A stretch of 64,000 nucleotides of DNA from Azonexus fungiphilus. GTDB taxonomy: Bacteria; Pseudomonadota; Gammaproteobacteria; Burkholderiales; Rhodocyclaceae. The stretch spans positions 248,001-312,000 of the forward strand of contig NZ_RBXP01000013.1 in NCBI RefSeq assembly GCF_003634965.1, in the 5' to 3' direction. The translations under genes were made by a program, and so were the position numbers. Under the pieces are notes generated by a model. The model ran no database searches, was not told the origin of the DNA, and was given only the letters and a program-made list of their open reading frames with translations. Shown piece after piece: positions 31,323-41,196 of the stretch (position 1 is its first letter; each line of letters starts with the position of its first letter).

Positions 31323-32510
31323 TTATTGCACAGGATCCGGCGTTTTTTCCGGTTTGGCCATGTCGACCGTGGCATCGTCGCCAACCCAGCGCCAGACGAG
31401 CAGGAATCCGGCAAGCGCGAAGGCGGCGCCGAGCGAAAAACTCCAGCCGGCGCCCCAGTCGTCCCAGGTCCAGCCGCTGACCAGCGCGCCGAGCAAACCA
31501 CCGGCGCCGAAGGACAGGCTGGAGTAGAGCGCCTGCCCACGCCCCTGCGATTTCCCGGGGAACCACTGGTTGACCGCGGCAATCGCCGACGCGTGGTAGG
31601 CCCCGAAGGTCAGCCCGTGCAGCAGCTGGACAAAGACCATCGCGCCGACCGAGGCAACCGCCCAGCCCATCAGCAGGAAACGCACGACTGCCGCCAGGAA
31701 GCAGACGAGCAGGATCATACGCAGCGAGAAGCGCCGGGCGATCCGCGTCATCAGCAGGAAGATGCCGATCTCGGCGAGCACGCCGAGCGACCAGAGCAGG
31801 CCTACCGCCGTCTTGGCGTAACCGTTGCCGCTCAGGTGGATCGAAAAGAATACGTAGAACCCGCCATGCGCCGCCGACATGGCGAAGCACGCACCCATCA
31901 GGGCCAGCACGCGCGGCTGCCGGAGGATCCGGCCGATCGGCGCCTCGTCGCCGCCGACCGGGCGCTGCGGCGCTTCCGGCAGAACCAGCGCGCAACCGAG
32001 GATGCCGGCGAGGATCAGCGCACAGACCCAGAGCACGCCGACCGGCGCGACCCGGTCGAGCAGCGCGCCGGTGCCCATCACTGCGATGATGAAACCAACC
32101 GACCCCCAGACCCGGATGTTGCCGTAGCGCCCGCGTTCCTCGCGCAGGTGGTCGAAGGTCAGGGTCTCGACCAGGGGCAGCGCGGCACTCCAGAACAGGG
32201 CCAGCACCGCCATCGCGACGAGCATGCCGGGCAGCCGGTCCAGCCAGAAGAATGCGGAAAAGCCGGCCAGCCCGATCGCCCCGGCCAGCCGGATGACCGT
32301 GATGCGATGGCCGAAGTGATCGACCAGCCAGCCCCACAGATTGGGACCGAACATCCGCATCAACTGCATCTGCGACATCAGCAGACCGATATCCCAGGCC
32401 GAAAAATCGAGCGACTGGAGATACAGCCCGAAATACGGCGAGAAGGCGCCGATGAAGGCGAAATAGAAGAAGTAGTAACCCGACAGGCGCCAGCGCGGCA
32501 AGGCGTTCAT
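31323..32510 (-). CDS. MFS transporter of the MFS_1-like / HcaT type
   Basis: 395 aa with twelve predicted membrane helices and no large soluble domain. The start ([20 protein letters not shown]) and the loop after helix two ([18 protein letters not shown]) resemble the LacY/HcaT-like branch (MFS_1_like), in which E. coli HcaT is a putative phenylpropionate transporter. The substrate cannot be deduced. An AGGAGC ribosome site precedes the ATG. It lies between ydcH-like and leuC genes, all on the - strand with short gaps, so it may be part of an aroC-ydcH-MFS-leu transcription unit. Confidence 0.8.
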   Translation of the reverse strand: MNALPRWRLSGYYFFYFAFIGAFSPYFGLYLQSLDFSAWDIGLLMSQMQLMRMFGPNLWGWLVDHFGHRITVIRLAGAIGLAGFSAFFWLDRLPGMLVAMAVLALFWSAALPLVETLTFDHLREERGRYGNIRVWGSVGFIIAVMGTGALLDRVAPVGVLWVCALILAGILGCALVLPEAPQRPVGGDEAPIGRILRQPRVLALMGACFAMSAAHGGFYVFFSIHLSGNGYAKTAVGLLWSLGVLAEIGIFLLMTRIARRFSLRMILLVCFLAAVVRFLLMGWAVASVGAMVFVQLLHGLTFGAYHASAIAAVNQWFPGKSQGRGQALYSSLSFGAGGLLGALVSGWTWDDWGAGWSFSLGAAFALAGFLLVWRWVGDDATVDMAKPEKTPDPVQ

Positions 32511-32547
32511 GCCGCGCTCCTAGCGGCGGCGTCGGGCCAGGCGCAAC

Positions 32548-32811
32548 TCAGCCGACCGACTGCTGGCCGGCGCGGAAAGCCAGCAGCATGTGATAGAGCT
32601 GGTCCTTCAGCTTGACGCGTTGCTTCTTCATGTCTTCCAGCGTGAAGTCGGCCACCGGCATGTCGTGCTCTTCCAGATCCTCGACCTTGCCGGTCAGCCG
32701 GTTGTAGCTGGCGAACTGGCGGGAGAACAGCGCATTGCCCGCCTTCAGGGCGATGATGGCATCGGCAAATTCGGGAAATTCGCTGTGAAGATCGTGATGG
32801 TCAACCTGCAT
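32548..32811 (-). CDS. YdcH family protein (DUF465)
   Basis: 87 aa, small and charged, mostly helical. The C-terminal half contains the DUF465 pattern (EDMKKQRVKLKDQLYHML), and an upstream segment reads LKAGNALFSRQFASYNRLTGKVEDLE. Function of the family is unknown to me. A strong GGGGAG ribosome site sits before ATG 32811, which is why this start is chosen over the longer open frame. It lies between aroC (52 bases upstream) and the MFS gene (37 bases downstream). Confidence 0.85.
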   Translation of the reverse strand: MQVDHHDLHSEFPEFADAIIALKAGNALFSRQFASYNRLTGKVEDLEEHDMPVADFTLEDMKKQRVKLKDQLYHMLLAFRAGQQSVG

Positions 32812-32863
32812 GATGCTCCCCTTGGATATCACGGCCGACCCCGTGGCCGACCCGTGGAAAAGC

Positions 32864-33955
32864 TCAGCCGGGAATGCGCGGCGTCGTGCACACGACATCG
32901 CCACACTGCGCCCGGTGGCGCAAGGCATGATCGATCAGCACCAGCGCCAGCATCGCCTCGGCAATCGGCGTCGCCCGGATGCCGACACAGGGATCGTGAC
33001 GCCCCTGGGTCGCCACTTCGACGGCGTTGCCATCGACATCGACCGAACGGCGCGCCTGGGCGATCGACGAGGTCGGCTTGATCGCCATGTTGACGACGAT
33101 CCGCTGGCCGGTGGAAATGCCGCCGAGAATCCCGCCGGCGTGGTTGCTGGCGAAGCCCTGCGGCGTCATCTCGTCACCGTGCTCGCTGCCCCGCTGGGCG
33201 ACCGCAGCGAAACCGTCGCCAATCTCGACGCCCTTGACCGCATTGATCCCCATCATCGCGTAGGCGATCTCGGCATCGAGCCGGTCGAACACCGGCTCGC
33301 CCCAGCCCGGCGGTACGCCGTCGGCAATCACGGTGATCCGGGCACCGACCGAATCGAGCGACTTGCGCAGATCGTCCATGTAGGCCTCGAGCGTCGGCAC
33401 GATCTCGGCGTTGGGTGCAAAGAAAGCGTTGCCGTCGATCGCATCGGCGCTGACGAAAGGAATCTCGATCGGCCCGAGCGCGCTCATCCAGCCGCGGATG
33501 CTGACGCCGTAACGCTCCATCAGCCACTTGCGGGCAATTGCCCCGGCGGCAACGCGGACCGCGGTTTCGCGCGCCGACGAACGACCACCGCCGCGATAGT
33601 CGCGGAAACCGTATTTCTGGGTGTAGGTGTAATCGGCATGGCCGGGACGGAAAGTCGTCGCGATGTTGCCGTAATCCTTGCTGCGCTGGTCCTGGTTGCG
33701 AATCAGCAGGGCAATCGGCGTACCGGTGGTCTTGCCTTCAAAGACGCCGGAGAGAATCTCGACGGTATCCGGTTCGCGCCGCTGGGTCACGTGGCGCGAG
33801 GTGCCCGGCTTGCGCCGGTCGAGCTCGCCCTGGATGTCGGCCTCGCACAAGGCCAGCCCGGGCGGGCAGCCATCGACGATGCAACCGATCGCGGGGCCGT
33901 GCGACTCGCCAAAGGAAGTCACCGTAAACAGGGTACCGAAGGTATTGCCGGACAT
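32864..33955 (-). CDS. aroC: Chorismate synthase
   Basis: 363 aa. It converts 5-enolpyruvylshikimate 3-phosphate to chorismate using reduced FMN, the last step of the shikimate pathway. Conserved blocks are [19 protein letters not shown] at the N-terminus, the basic [12 protein letters not shown] stretch, and the late MAIKPTSSI region. ATG 33955 matches the usual MSGNTFG start. A GTG three codons earlier is possible. The window also contains aroG, the entry step of the same pathway. Confidence 0.98.
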   Translation of the reverse strand: MSGNTFGTLFTVTSFGESHGPAIGCIVDGCPPGLALCEADIQGELDRRKPGTSRHVTQRREPDTVEILSGVFEGKTTGTPIALLIRNQDQRSKDYGNIATTFRPGHADYTYTQKYGFRDYRGGGRSSARETAVRVAAGAIARKWLMERYGVSIRGWMSALGPIEIPFVSADAIDGNAFFAPNAEIVPTLEAYMDDLRKSLDSVGARITVIADGVPPGWGEPVFDRLDAEIAYAMMGINAVKGVEIGDGFAAVAQRGSEHGDEMTPQGFASNHAGGILGGISTGQRIVVNMAIKPTSSIAQARRSVDVDGNAVEVATQGRHDPCVGIRATPIAEAMLALVLIDHALRHRAQCGDVVCTTPRIPG

Positions 33956-34020
33956 GAAAATCACACCATCTTGAGGAGGGCGGAGTGTACCACGCCGCCC
34001 CCTTGGCCCCGCCCGGGGAC

Positions 34021-34467
34021 TCAGGCGGCCGAGTCTTCCGGCCAGTTCCTGATGTAGTTCTTGAGCAGGGCATTTTCCAGCCCCTGCTCTTCGAGCACCG
34101 CCTTGGCCACGTCAAGGAAGGAAATGACGCCGAGCAACTGCCCGCCCTCGAGCACCGGCAGGTAGCGCGAGTGCTTTTCGATCATCAGTCGGCGCAGATC
34201 ATTGGCTTCCATGTCGGGGCAGACGGTCACCGGGTCGGCAACCATCACTTCGCCAATCGCCATCGCCGTGCCCGCACCGCCTGCCTTATTCAAGGTTTGC
34301 AGCACTTCGCGGAAGGTCACGATACCGGCCATGCGACCGTCCTTGATCACCACCAGCGAACCGACATCGAATTCGGCCATGGCCGCGATGGCGGCATCCA
34401 GCGTCTGTTCCGGCGTCGTCGTATACAGCGCCCCGCCTTTGACGCGGAGTATTTCCCTGACCAGCAT
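34021..34467 (-). CDS. CBS-domain pair protein
   Basis: 148 aa consisting of two CBS motifs only (about residues 1-65 and 70-130), with repeats such as [22 protein letters not shown] and [25 protein letters not shown] pairs bind adenine nucleotides or related ligands and act as sensors; the partner here is unknown. AGGAGAGAG precedes ATG 34467. It lies 65 bases upstream of aroC on the same strand, with a GC-rich hairpin in the gap but no T-run, so co-transcription is possible. Confidence 0.85.
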   Translation of the reverse strand: MLVREILRVKGGALYTTTPEQTLDAAIAAMAEFDVGSLVVIKDGRMAGIVTFREVLQTLNKAGGAGTAMAIGEVMVADPVTVCPDMEANDLRRLMIEKHSRYLPVLEGGQLLGVISFLDVAKAVLEEQGLENALLKNYIRNWPEDSAA

Positions 34468-34611
34468 GCTCTCTCTCCTAGTGCAGCGTTGCCGCCGTCC
34501 GGGCGATCTTAGATTAAGCCACCGCGAAGCGCAAAGCACTGACCGCCTTGATCGGCATCAATGACATTCAAGAGAAAAAAACTATCGGCGTCTTTAACAA
34601 AATTTATGGCT

Positions 34612-34662
34612 TTGACACTTGCCGAACGTCATAGCTGCATATACACTTTCGCATATGACTTA
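34612..34662 (+). promoter_or_regulatory. AT-rich upstream region of the HTH regulator
   Basis: The region 34540-34721 is markedly more AT-rich than its neighbours. It contains an exact TTGACA (34612-34617), but no good -10 box at 16-19 bp. It also holds a direct repeat beginning GCATAT (34637 and 34651, 14 bp apart, each followed by ACTT). It is probably the promoter and operator region of the small regulator gene. Confidence 0.35.
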
Positions 34663-34721
34663 AGTAATACGTCGTTAAGACAGTCAGCTACGAATAGACC
34701 CCTCGCATAGGAGAGATTTCC

Positions 34722-35027
34722 ATGACTTCCGTCAAAACCATCGAAAAGATCGACGCTCGCGAAATCCGTCGCAAGCTTGGCCTCAACCAGCAGCAATTCT
34801 GGTCCGCCCTGGGCGTGACGCAGAGCGGCGGCTCCCGCTACGAAAGCGGCCGCAACATGCCCAAGCCGGTGCGCGAACTGCTGCGCCTGGTGCACGTCGA
34901 ACAGGTCGACATCAAGAGCATCAAGCGTGACGACTGGGAAGTCGTCGAATACCTGAAGGCGCAGGAGCCGGAGCTGTTCAAGTCGCTGAAGAAATCGGCG
35001 CGCAACCACGCCAAGAAGGCTGCCTGA
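34722..35027 (+). CDS. Small helix-turn-helix DNA-binding protein
   Basis: 101 aa. A Cro/CI-like helix-turn-helix covers about residues 12-50: REIRRKLGLNQQQFWSALG, then a recognition helix around VTQSGGSRYESGR. The C-terminal part is basic (KSLKKSARNHAKKAA). It has no sensor domain. A GGAGAG ribosome site precedes the ATG. The upstream region is AT-rich with a duplicated motif that could be its own operator. A hairpin terminator overlaps the end of the convergent radical SAM gene. The target genes are unknown. Confidence 0.8.
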   Translation: MTSVKTIEKIDAREIRRKLGLNQQQFWSALGVTQSGGSRYESGRNMPKPVRELLRLVHVEQVDIKSIKRDDWEVVEYLKAQEPELFKSLKKSARNHAKKAA

Positions 35028-35031
35028 CCCC

Positions 35032-35050
35032 TCGCTCCCGCCGGGAGCGA
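35032..35050 (+). other. Perfect hairpin just after the HTH gene
   Basis: An 8-bp perfect stem with a 3-base loop (35032-35039 with 35043-35050) lies five bases after the stop codon. It precedes the T-tailed hairpin at 35064, giving tandem structures at the 3' end. Confidence 0.5.
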
Positions 35051-35063
35051 CGGCCCCGGGCCG

Positions 35064-35108
35064 ACGGGCCTCACGGTGAGACGTTCACCCTGAGGCCCGT
35101 TTCTTTTT
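35064..35108 (+). terminator. Terminator of the HTH gene, overlapping the 3' end of the radical SAM gene
   Basis: A 10-bp outer stem (35064-35073 with 35091-35100) and a 5-bp inner stem are followed by TTTCTTTTT. The right arm and the T-run lie inside the last codons of the convergent radical SAM gene, which therefore encode part of the terminator. Confidence 0.8.
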
Positions 35109-35901
35109 CGATGCGGGCGGCAAACGCGGCCAGCGTCTCGTACGGCAAGGCCGACAGGCGCGCCGCCGCAGGTTGCAGCGAGGGCCGCGCCAGCCCGTAG
35201 AGGTGCACACCGGCAAGCACGGGCGCCAACGGCCGCAACAACTCGCAATACGCCTGCTGCGAGGCAGCCGGCGGCGCCAGCCCATCAACGGCGAACCAGC
35301 AGGTTTGCACCCAGGTCCGCACCAATCCGGCACAGAGCCCGAGGTTTCGTGCCGCCTTTTCCGGCGACCAAGGTACACCATTGACCAGCGCAGCCTCGTC
35401 AGCCAGCGCCCGGTCCAGCTTGAACCAGACCTCGCCGCCCGCCGCACCGAGGCAGCGCAGGCCCTCCTGCACGACAGGGCGGTGCACCAGGCTGCCATTG
35501 GTGATCAAACGGATGGTCAGCCCCGGCGCCAGGCGGCCGACCAGACCGACAACAAGATCGATGGCCTCCGCAAACTCGGCGGCGGAAGTCGGTTCGCCGT
35601 TGCCGGAAAAAGCCACATCCATCAGGCGGCGCGCTGACTCCGGCACGTGATCGCGCATGAAATCGCCATGCAGGGCAGCATCGAGAAAGCCGGCCAGCTC
35701 GCGTTCGAGACGCTCGAGATCGAGCGGTGGCGGGCCACCGCGACTCAGGCCTTCGACCTGGCAATACACGCAGGCCCAGTTGCAGGCGTTGTTCGGATTG
35801 AGATTGACGCCCACCGAAACGCCGCCGGCGCGCCTGGAAACCACCGGGTAAACGTAGCGGAGGCCGGCGCTGTCGCGGCTGTGGTCGTCGGTACTGAGCA
35901 T
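35071..35901 (-). CDS. Radical SAM protein
   Basis: 276 aa. The 4Fe-4S cluster motif is CNWACVYC (CxxxCxxC), preceded by GVNLNPNNA. A glycine-rich SAM-binding stretch (DVAFSGNGEPTSAAEF) and a later IRLITNGSL strand support a full radical SAM TIM barrel. There is no extra iron-sulfur domain. The substrate cannot be named; proteins of this look are often annotated only as radical SAM. The gene has its own start facing the patatin gene (74-base divergent spacer), and its 3' end overlaps the terminator of the HTH gene. Confidence 0.85.
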   Translation of the reverse strand: MLSTDDHSRDSAGLRYVYPVVSRRAGGVSVGVNLNPNNACNWACVYCQVEGLSRGGPPPLDLERLERELAGFLDAALHGDFMRDHVPESARRLMDVAFSGNGEPTSAAEFAEAIDLVVGLVGRLAPGLTIRLITNGSLVHRPVVQEGLRCLGAAGGEVWFKLDRALADEAALVNGVPWSPEKAARNLGLCAGLVRTWVQTCWFAVDGLAPPAASQQAYCELLRPLAPVLAGVHLYGLARPSLQPAAARLSALPYETLAAFAARIEKETGLRVNVSP

Positions 35902-35975
35902 GCCTGCATTGTATAATCAGGGCATCCAATGGCGAACCGTTTCCCCATGCCCTATTTCCACAGGCTGGCTGTCGA

Positions 35976-37139
35976 ATGACTGGAATGCGACCGACCCGCC
36001 AGGCCGGCACCAGACCGACGGCGCTGGTCCTGACCGGCGGCGGTGCCCGCGCTGCCTACCAGGTCGGCGTTCTCCTGGCGATCACCAGGCTGGCCGGGAA
36101 GCAACGCCGCTACAACCCTTTCCCGATCATCTGCGGCACCTCGGCCGGCGCCATCAACGCGGTCGGCCTGGCCTGCCGGGCCGACAATTTCGGCAAGGCC
36201 GCCGGCACCCTCGCCAATTTCTGGCGCAACATGCAGGCCAGCGACATCTACCGCGCCGATCCGATCGGCGTCGGCGCCTCGGGCGCCCGCTGGCTGTCGG
36301 CGCTGGCATTCGGCTGGCTGATCGGCCGGCCGCCGCGCTCGTTGCTCGACAACTCGCCGTTGCGCACCCTGCTCGAACGCCACATGGATTTTTCCGGAAT
36401 CGACAGGGCAATCGCCAATGGCGCCCTGCAGGCAATCAGCATTGCCGCTTCCGGCTACGAGACCGGCGAAAACATCAATTTCTTCCAGGGACACGATGCC
36501 GCCGCTCCCTGGCACCGCGCCCAGCGCATCGGCATGCGTACGCAGCTGAAGGTCGACCACTTGCTGGCGTCGAGTGCCATTCCATTCATCTTTCCGGCGA
36601 CGCGGATCAATCGCGAGTATTTCGGCGATGGCTCGATGCGCCAGATCGCCCCCCTCTCGCCGGCCATCCACCTCGGTGCCGAGCGCCTGCTGGTGATCGG
36701 TGCCACGCGGGCGAGCGAACAACGCGAGCGGGCGCACGTCGACGACTATCCATCGCTCGCCCAGATTGCCGGCCACGCCCTATCGAGCATCTTCCTGGAT
36801 GGCCTGGCCGTCGACATCGAGCGCGTCGAACGGATCAACCGAACGCTGGCGGCGATCCCCGAAGACTTGCGCAGCAACGCCGGCATCAAGCTGCGGCCGA
36901 TCGCGACGCTGGTCATTGCGCCCTCGGAAAAAATCGACCGTATCGCCGCCGAACATGCCAGCGCCCTGCCCTGGCCGATCCGCACATTGCTCGGCGGCAT
37001 CGGCGCAATGAACCGGCACGGCGGCGCCCTGACCAGCTACCTGCTGTTCGAAAAACCGTTTACCCGCCGCCTGATCGACCTTGGCTACGCCGACACGCTG
37101 GCGCGGGCCGGCGAAGTCGGCGATTTCCTCGAACTCTGA
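35976..37139 (+). CDS. Patatin-like phospholipase
   Basis: 387 aa. The patatin catalytic dyad is present: the oxyanion loop LTGGGARAAYQ at residues 19-29, nucleophile S56 in GTSAG, and D218 in FGDGS. A long C-terminal region (about 230-387) follows the catalytic domain, as in bacterial patatins whose substrate is unknown (DUF3336-less type). It is expected to hydrolyse acyl esters of phospholipids or similar lipids. There is no signal peptide, so it is probably cytoplasmic or membrane-associated. ATG 35976 and ATG 35985 are both possible starts and neither has a strong ribosome site. It converges with aroG with only three bases between stops. Confidence 0.9.
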   Translation: MTGMRPTRQAGTRPTALVLTGGGARAAYQVGVLLAITRLAGKQRRYNPFPIICGTSAGAINAVGLACRADNFGKAAGTLANFWRNMQASDIYRADPIGVGASGARWLSALAFGWLIGRPPRSLLDNSPLRTLLERHMDFSGIDRAIANGALQAISIAASGYETGENINFFQGHDAAAPWHRAQRIGMRTQLKVDHLLASSAIPFIFPATRINREYFGDGSMRQIAPLSPAIHLGAERLLVIGATRASEQRERAHVDDYPSLAQIAGHALSSIFLDGLAVDIERVERINRTLAAIPEDLRSNAGIKLRPIATLVIAPSEKIDRIAAEHASALPWPIRTLLGGIGAMNRHGGALTSYLLFEKPFTRRLIDLGYADTLARAGEVGDFLEL

Positions 37140-37142
37140 CGC

Positions 37143-38231
37143 CTAGTCGGCCTTGGCGACGCGACGGGCACGCACACCAGCAGCCAGGCGCTCGAGCACA
37201 AGGAGGCTGTCATCCCAGTGGATGCAGGCGTCGGTGATGCTCTGGCCGTAGGTCAGCGGTTTTTCCGGCGACAGGTCCTGGCGCCCCTCGACTAGGTGCG
37301 ACTCGACCATGACCCCCATGATCCGCTCCTCGCCGGCAGACAACTGGGCGGCGACGCTGTCGCAGACTTCCATCTGCAGCTTGTACTGCTTGCGGCTGTT
37401 GCCATGCGAGAAATCGACCATCAGCCGCGCCGCCAGTCCGGCCTTGGCGATTTCCTGGCAGGCCGCGTCCACGCTGGCAGCGTCGTAGTTGGGCTCCTTG
37501 CCGCCGCGCAGGATGACGTGGCAGTCCTCGTTGCCCATCGTGGACACGATCGCGGTGTGCCCCGACTTGGTCACCGACAGGAAGTGGTGCGGGGAATTTG
37601 CCGAACGGATGGCGTCGACCGCGATCCGCATGTTGCCGTCGGTGCCGTTCTTGAAGCCGACCGGGCAGGAGAGGCCAGAGGCCAGCTCGCGATGTACCTG
37701 CGATTCGGTGGTGCGGGCGCCGATGGCGCCCCAGGCAATCAGGTCGGCGGTGTATTGCGGGGTGATCGTGTCGAGGAATTCGGTCGCGCAGGGCAGGCCG
37801 AGTTCGTTGATCTCGAGCAGGATGCGCCGGGCCAGACGGATGCCTTCGTTGATGCGGAAGGTATTGTCCATGCGCGGGTCGTTGATCAGCCCCTTCCAGC
37901 CGACCGTGGTGCGCGGCTTCTCGAAATAGACGCGCATCACCACGATCAGGTCGTCGGCATACTTGTCGGCCTCGCGAGCCAGACGCTGCGCGTATTCCAT
38001 CGCCGCATCGTAGTCGTGGATCGAGCACGGACCGATGACCACCAGCAGCCGGTCGTCGGCACCATGCAGGACACGGTGGATGGCCTGGCGGCCGGCGTAG
38101 GTCGTCTGCGCGGCGCGCCCGGACGCCGGGTATTCGCGGAAAACGTGTGCCGGCGGCACCAGCTCCTTGATTTCCCTGATCCGTACGTCGTCGGTGACCG
38201 GTTTGCCCGTTGCCGTGCTGTTCGCTGCCAT
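37143..38231 (-). CDS. aroG: 3-deoxy-7-phosphoheptulonate (DAHP) synthase, class I
   Basis: 362 aa. It condenses phosphoenolpyruvate and erythrose 4-phosphate in the first step of aromatic amino acid synthesis. Family signatures are VVIGPCSIHD, the YFEKPRTTVGWKGL motif, CPVGFKNGTDG and the metal/catalytic DFSHGNSRKQY. It belongs to the E. coli AroF/G/H type; which amino acid inhibits it is not predictable with confidence. It converges with the patatin gene. Confidence 0.96.
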   Translation of the reverse strand: MAANSTATGKPVTDDVRIREIKELVPPAHVFREYPASGRAAQTTYAGRQAIHRVLHGADDRLLVVIGPCSIHDYDAAMEYAQRLAREADKYADDLIVVMRVYFEKPRTTVGWKGLINDPRMDNTFRINEGIRLARRILLEINELGLPCATEFLDTITPQYTADLIAWGAIGARTTESQVHRELASGLSCPVGFKNGTDGNMRIAVDAIRSANSPHHFLSVTKSGHTAIVSTMGNEDCHVILRGGKEPNYDAASVDAACQEIAKAGLAARLMVDFSHGNSRKQYKLQMEVCDSVAAQLSAGEERIMGVMVESHLVEGRQDLSPEKPLTYGQSITDACIHWDDSLLVLERLAAGVRARRVAKAD

Positions 38232-38283
38232 ATCCTGAATCTTCCTGTGAATTTGCCGGGAACCGGCAATTCTACCGGAAGGC

Positions 38284-38901
38284 TCAGGGCAATTGCGTCA
38301 GGTAATGCGAGAGGGCGACGATGTCCTCGTTCTTCAGCGGCGAGGTGGCGATCGCCATCAGCTGGTTGTTGCGCACGCCGGTGCCGTCGCGGTAGTGAGT
38401 GATCGATTTCTTCAGATAGGGCTGCTGCTGGCCGGCCAGCCGCGGATAGAGCTCGTTGCCGCGGGCGTTCGGCCCGTGACAGCGGGCGCACAGCTTGTCG
38501 AACATCATCTTGCCGTGGGCGATCTGGCTGCTGTCGGCCTTCGACGGCGGCACCGTGACGCTGGCGTAGTAGAGGGCGATCTGGGCGCGTTCCTCATCGT
38601 TGAGGACCTTGATCAGCCCCTGCATGAACTGGTCCTTGCGCTCGCCGGCGCCGAACTTGCGGATCTGCTCGAGCAGGTAGGCAGGATGCTGGCCGGCCAG
38701 GTTGGGCACGTCGCTGGTCTTGGCGACGCCGCCTTCGCCGTGGCAGTTGGCGCAGAAGAAGCTGGCCTTCTTGCCGGCCGCGATCGCCGCCTGCAGGCTG
38801 GCAGGATCGGCCTGCAGGGTTTTCATGCGCTCATGTGCCGCCGACTGGGCGAACAACGGACCACTCGCCAGCAGACCGGCCAGAAACAGGATCACGCGCA
38901 T
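38284..38901 (-). CDS. Di-heme cytochrome c4
   Basis: 205 aa with a signal peptide ending at LFAQ (residue 19). Two heme c binding sites, CANCH (C50, C53, H54) and CARCH (C138, C141, H142), lie in two similar domains, with distal Met candidates in each. Cytochrome c4 is a periplasmic, often membrane-bound electron carrier to terminal oxidases such as cbb3. It lies between tldD and aroG on the - strand with gaps of 30 and 52 bases; no functional link to these is apparent. Confidence 0.93.
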   Translation of the reverse strand: MRVILFLAGLLASGPLFAQSAAHERMKTLQADPASLQAAIAAGKKASFFCANCHGEGGVAKTSDVPNLAGQHPAYLLEQIRKFGAGERKDQFMQGLIKVLNDEERAQIALYYASVTVPPSKADSSQIAHGKMMFDKLCARCHGPNARGNELYPRLAGQQQPYLKKSITHYRDGTGVRNNQLMAIATSPLKNEDIVALSHYLTQLP

Positions 38902-38931
38902 GACTTGGCTCCAGAAAATGACAATTCGGAA

Positions 38932-40377
38932 TTATGCCGTCCCGCCCACCGTCAGTCCATCGATTCGCAGCGTTGGCTGGCCCACGCCGACCGGCACGCT
39001 CTGCCCTTCCTTGCCGCAGGTGCCGACGCCAGGATCGAGCCGGAGGTCGTTGCCGATCATCGACACCCGGGTCAGCGCATCCGGACCGTTGCCGATCAGC
39101 GTCGCGCCCTTGATCGGCCGCGTCACCTTGCCGTCCTCGATCAGGTAGGCCTCGCTCATCGAGAAGACGAACTTGCCGCTGGTGATGTCGACCTGGCCGC
39201 CACCGAAATTGGCGGCATAGATGCCCTTCTTCACCGACTGGATGATTTCCTGCGGATCGTGCTCGCCAGCCAGCATCATGGTGTTGGTCATGCGCGGCAG
39301 CGGCAGGTGGGCGAAGGATTCGCGGCGCCCGTTGCCGGTCGGGGCGACGCCCATCAGGCGGGCGTTCAGGCTGTCCTGCATGTAGCCCTTGAGGATGCCG
39401 TCCTCGATCAGCACGTTGCGCCGGGTCGGGTTGCCCTCGTCGTCGATGTTCAGCGAACCGCGCCGGTCGGCGATGGTGCCGTCGTCGATGACGGTGACGC
39501 CGCGGGCGGCGACGCGCTCGCCGATGCGCCCGGAAAAGGCCGAACTGCCCTTGCGGTTGAAATCGCCTTCGAGGCCGTGACCGACCGCCTCGTGCAGCAG
39601 GATGCCGGGCCAGCCGGAACCGAGCACGACGGTCATCTGGCCGGCCGGCGCCGCTTCGGCGCCGAGGTTGGTGACGGCCTGGTGCACTGCCTCGGCGGCA
39701 TAGCGCTGCAGCACCTCGTCGCTGAAATAGGCGAAATCGAAACGGCCGCCGCCGCCGGAAGCGCCCTGCTCGCGCCGGCCGTTCTCCTCGACGATGACCG
39801 AGATCGAGCAACGCACCAGCGGCCGGATGTCAGCCGCCAGACGGCCGTCGGAGCCGGCAACCAGGATCACCTCGTACTCGCCGGCGAGTGAGGCATTGAC
39901 CTGCTGCACGCGGCTGTCGAGGGCCCGGGCGAAGCCTTCGAAGCGTTCGAGCAGGCGCACCTTGGCGTCAGCCGGCAGCGACGCCAGCGGGTCGTTCGGC
40001 AGGTACAGCGACTGGTTCACGGTCGACGCCTGCAAAGCCGGCAAAATGCCCGACTGGCCGGCACTGGCGATGGCGCGTACGGCGCTGGCGGCATCACCCA
40101 GGGCGGCGGCACTGATGTCGTCGGAGTAGGCGAAAGCGGTCTTCTCCCCGGACACGGCCCGGACGCCGACCCCCTGGTCGATGTTGAAGCTGCCCGACTT
40201 GACGATGCCTTCGTCGAGGCTCCAGGCCTCGGAGCGCGAATACTGGAAGTAGAGGTCGGCGTAATCGACCCGGTGCGCCATGATCTGCCCGAAGGTCCGC
40301 GTCAGGTCGCGCTCGCTCAGCGAGAACGGCGTCAGCAGCAGGGATTCGGCTTGCGCCAGCGCGCTGGATTGGCTCAT
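38932..40377 (-). CDS. tldD: Metalloprotease TldD
   Basis: 481 aa. TldD works with TldE (PmbA) as a heterodimeric zinc protease acting on peptides such as microcin B17 precursor and CcdA. The zinc motif is H262-E263-x3-H267 in [13 protein letters not shown], as in E. coli TldD, and the C-terminal block [23 protein letters not shown] is conserved. No tldE/pmbA lies in the window. It follows the nitrilase gene by nine bases; the yhdP-nitrilase-tldD order matches that known in other proteobacteria. Confidence 0.97.
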   Translation of the reverse strand: MSQSSALAQAESLLLTPFSLSERDLTRTFGQIMAHRVDYADLYFQYSRSEAWSLDEGIVKSGSFNIDQGVGVRAVSGEKTAFAYSDDISAAALGDAASAVRAIASAGQSGILPALQASTVNQSLYLPNDPLASLPADAKVRLLERFEGFARALDSRVQQVNASLAGEYEVILVAGSDGRLAADIRPLVRCSISVIVEENGRREQGASGGGGRFDFAYFSDEVLQRYAAEAVHQAVTNLGAEAAPAGQMTVVLGSGWPGILLHEAVGHGLEGDFNRKGSSAFSGRIGERVAARGVTVIDDGTIADRRGSLNIDDEGNPTRRNVLIEDGILKGYMQDSLNARLMGVAPTGNGRRESFAHLPLPRMTNTMMLAGEHDPQEIIQSVKKGIYAANFGGGQVDITSGKFVFSMSEAYLIEDGKVTRPIKGATLIGNGPDALTRVSMIGNDLRLDPGVGTCGKEGQSVPVGVGQPTLRIDGLTVGGTA

Positions 40378-40386
40378 GGATGGTCC

Positions 40387-41196
40387 TTAAAGTTTGCGGT
40401 GAGCGAGCGCCGGCAGGCTCTCGCGGATGGCGGCGATGCGCTGGTGATCGAGGTCGGCGATGACGACGCCCGGCCCCTTCAGCTTGCGGTCGAGAATCTC
40501 GCCCCAGGGATCAACGATCATGCTGTTGCCGTGGGTTTCGCGGCCGTTTTCGTGCCGCCCGCCCTGGCCGACCGCGAGCAGGTAGCACTGGTTCTCGATG
40601 GCCCGGGCACGGAGCAGGATTTCCCAGTGGGCACGGCCGGTGGTCTCGGTGAACGCAGCCGGCATCAGGATCAGGTCGACCGGGCCGAGGCCGCGGTAGA
40701 GCTCGGGGAAACGCAGGTCGTAGCAGATCGACAGGGCGATCCGCCCGAACGGCGTGGTCACCGCGACCGGCGTCTCGCCGGCCTCGATGAAGGCGGATTC
40801 GTCGTAGGCTTCGTCGCCCTTGCGGAAGCCGAACAGGTGGATCTTGTCGTAGCGGGCGACGCACGCCCCCTGCGGATCGAAGACCAGGCTGCTGTTCCGC
40901 ATCTTTCCGGGGACGCTGGCGGTCAACGGGAGCGAACCGGCAAAAATCCACACGCCGTGCCGCCGTGCGGTATCCGCCAGCCAATCCTGGACCGGGCCGC
41001 GGCCATAGTCCTCGCGGGCGCGCACACGGTCGGCGTCGGCCGCACCGATGATCGGGAAATACTCGGGCAGGACCAGCAACTGGGCGCCCTGGGCCACCGC
41101 CTCGTCGGCAAGCCGGCCGGCGGTTGCCAGGTTGTCGCCGACGCGCGGGCCGGAAACCATCTGCAAGGCGGCGATGCGGCAGTTCTGCGGGGTCAT
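40387..41196 (-). CDS. Carbon-nitrogen hydrolase, Nit1-like (probable deaminated glutathione amidase)
   Basis: 269 aa nitrilase-superfamily protein. The catalytic triad Glu-Lys-Cys is E45 (LPEYF), K118 (YDKIHLF) and C158 (SICYDLRFPELY). The sequence pattern is that of the NitFhit/Nit1 branch, whose members hydrolyse deaminated glutathione as metabolite repair. That specific activity is inference from family resemblance. It overlaps the yhdP end by four bases and is followed by tldD, a gene order conserved widely. Confidence 0.9.
   Translation of the reverse strand: MTPQNCRIAALQMVSGPRVGDNLATAGRLADEAVAQGAQLLVLPEYFPIIGAADADRVRAREDYGRGPVQDWLADTARRHGVWIFAGSLPLTASVPGKMRNSSLVFDPQGACVARYDKIHLFGFRKGDEAYDESAFIEAGETPVAVTTPFGRIALSICYDLRFPELYRGLGPVDLILMPAAFTETTGRAHWEILLRARAIENQCYLLAVGQGGRHENGRETHGNSMIVDPWGEILDRKLKGPGVVIADLDHQRIAAIRESLPALAHRKL

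Noticed and set aside
34612..34645. TTGACA with TATACA as a sigma-70 promoter for the HTH gene
   Set aside because: The spacing is 22 bp, too long for a normal promoter; only the AT-rich region is reported.
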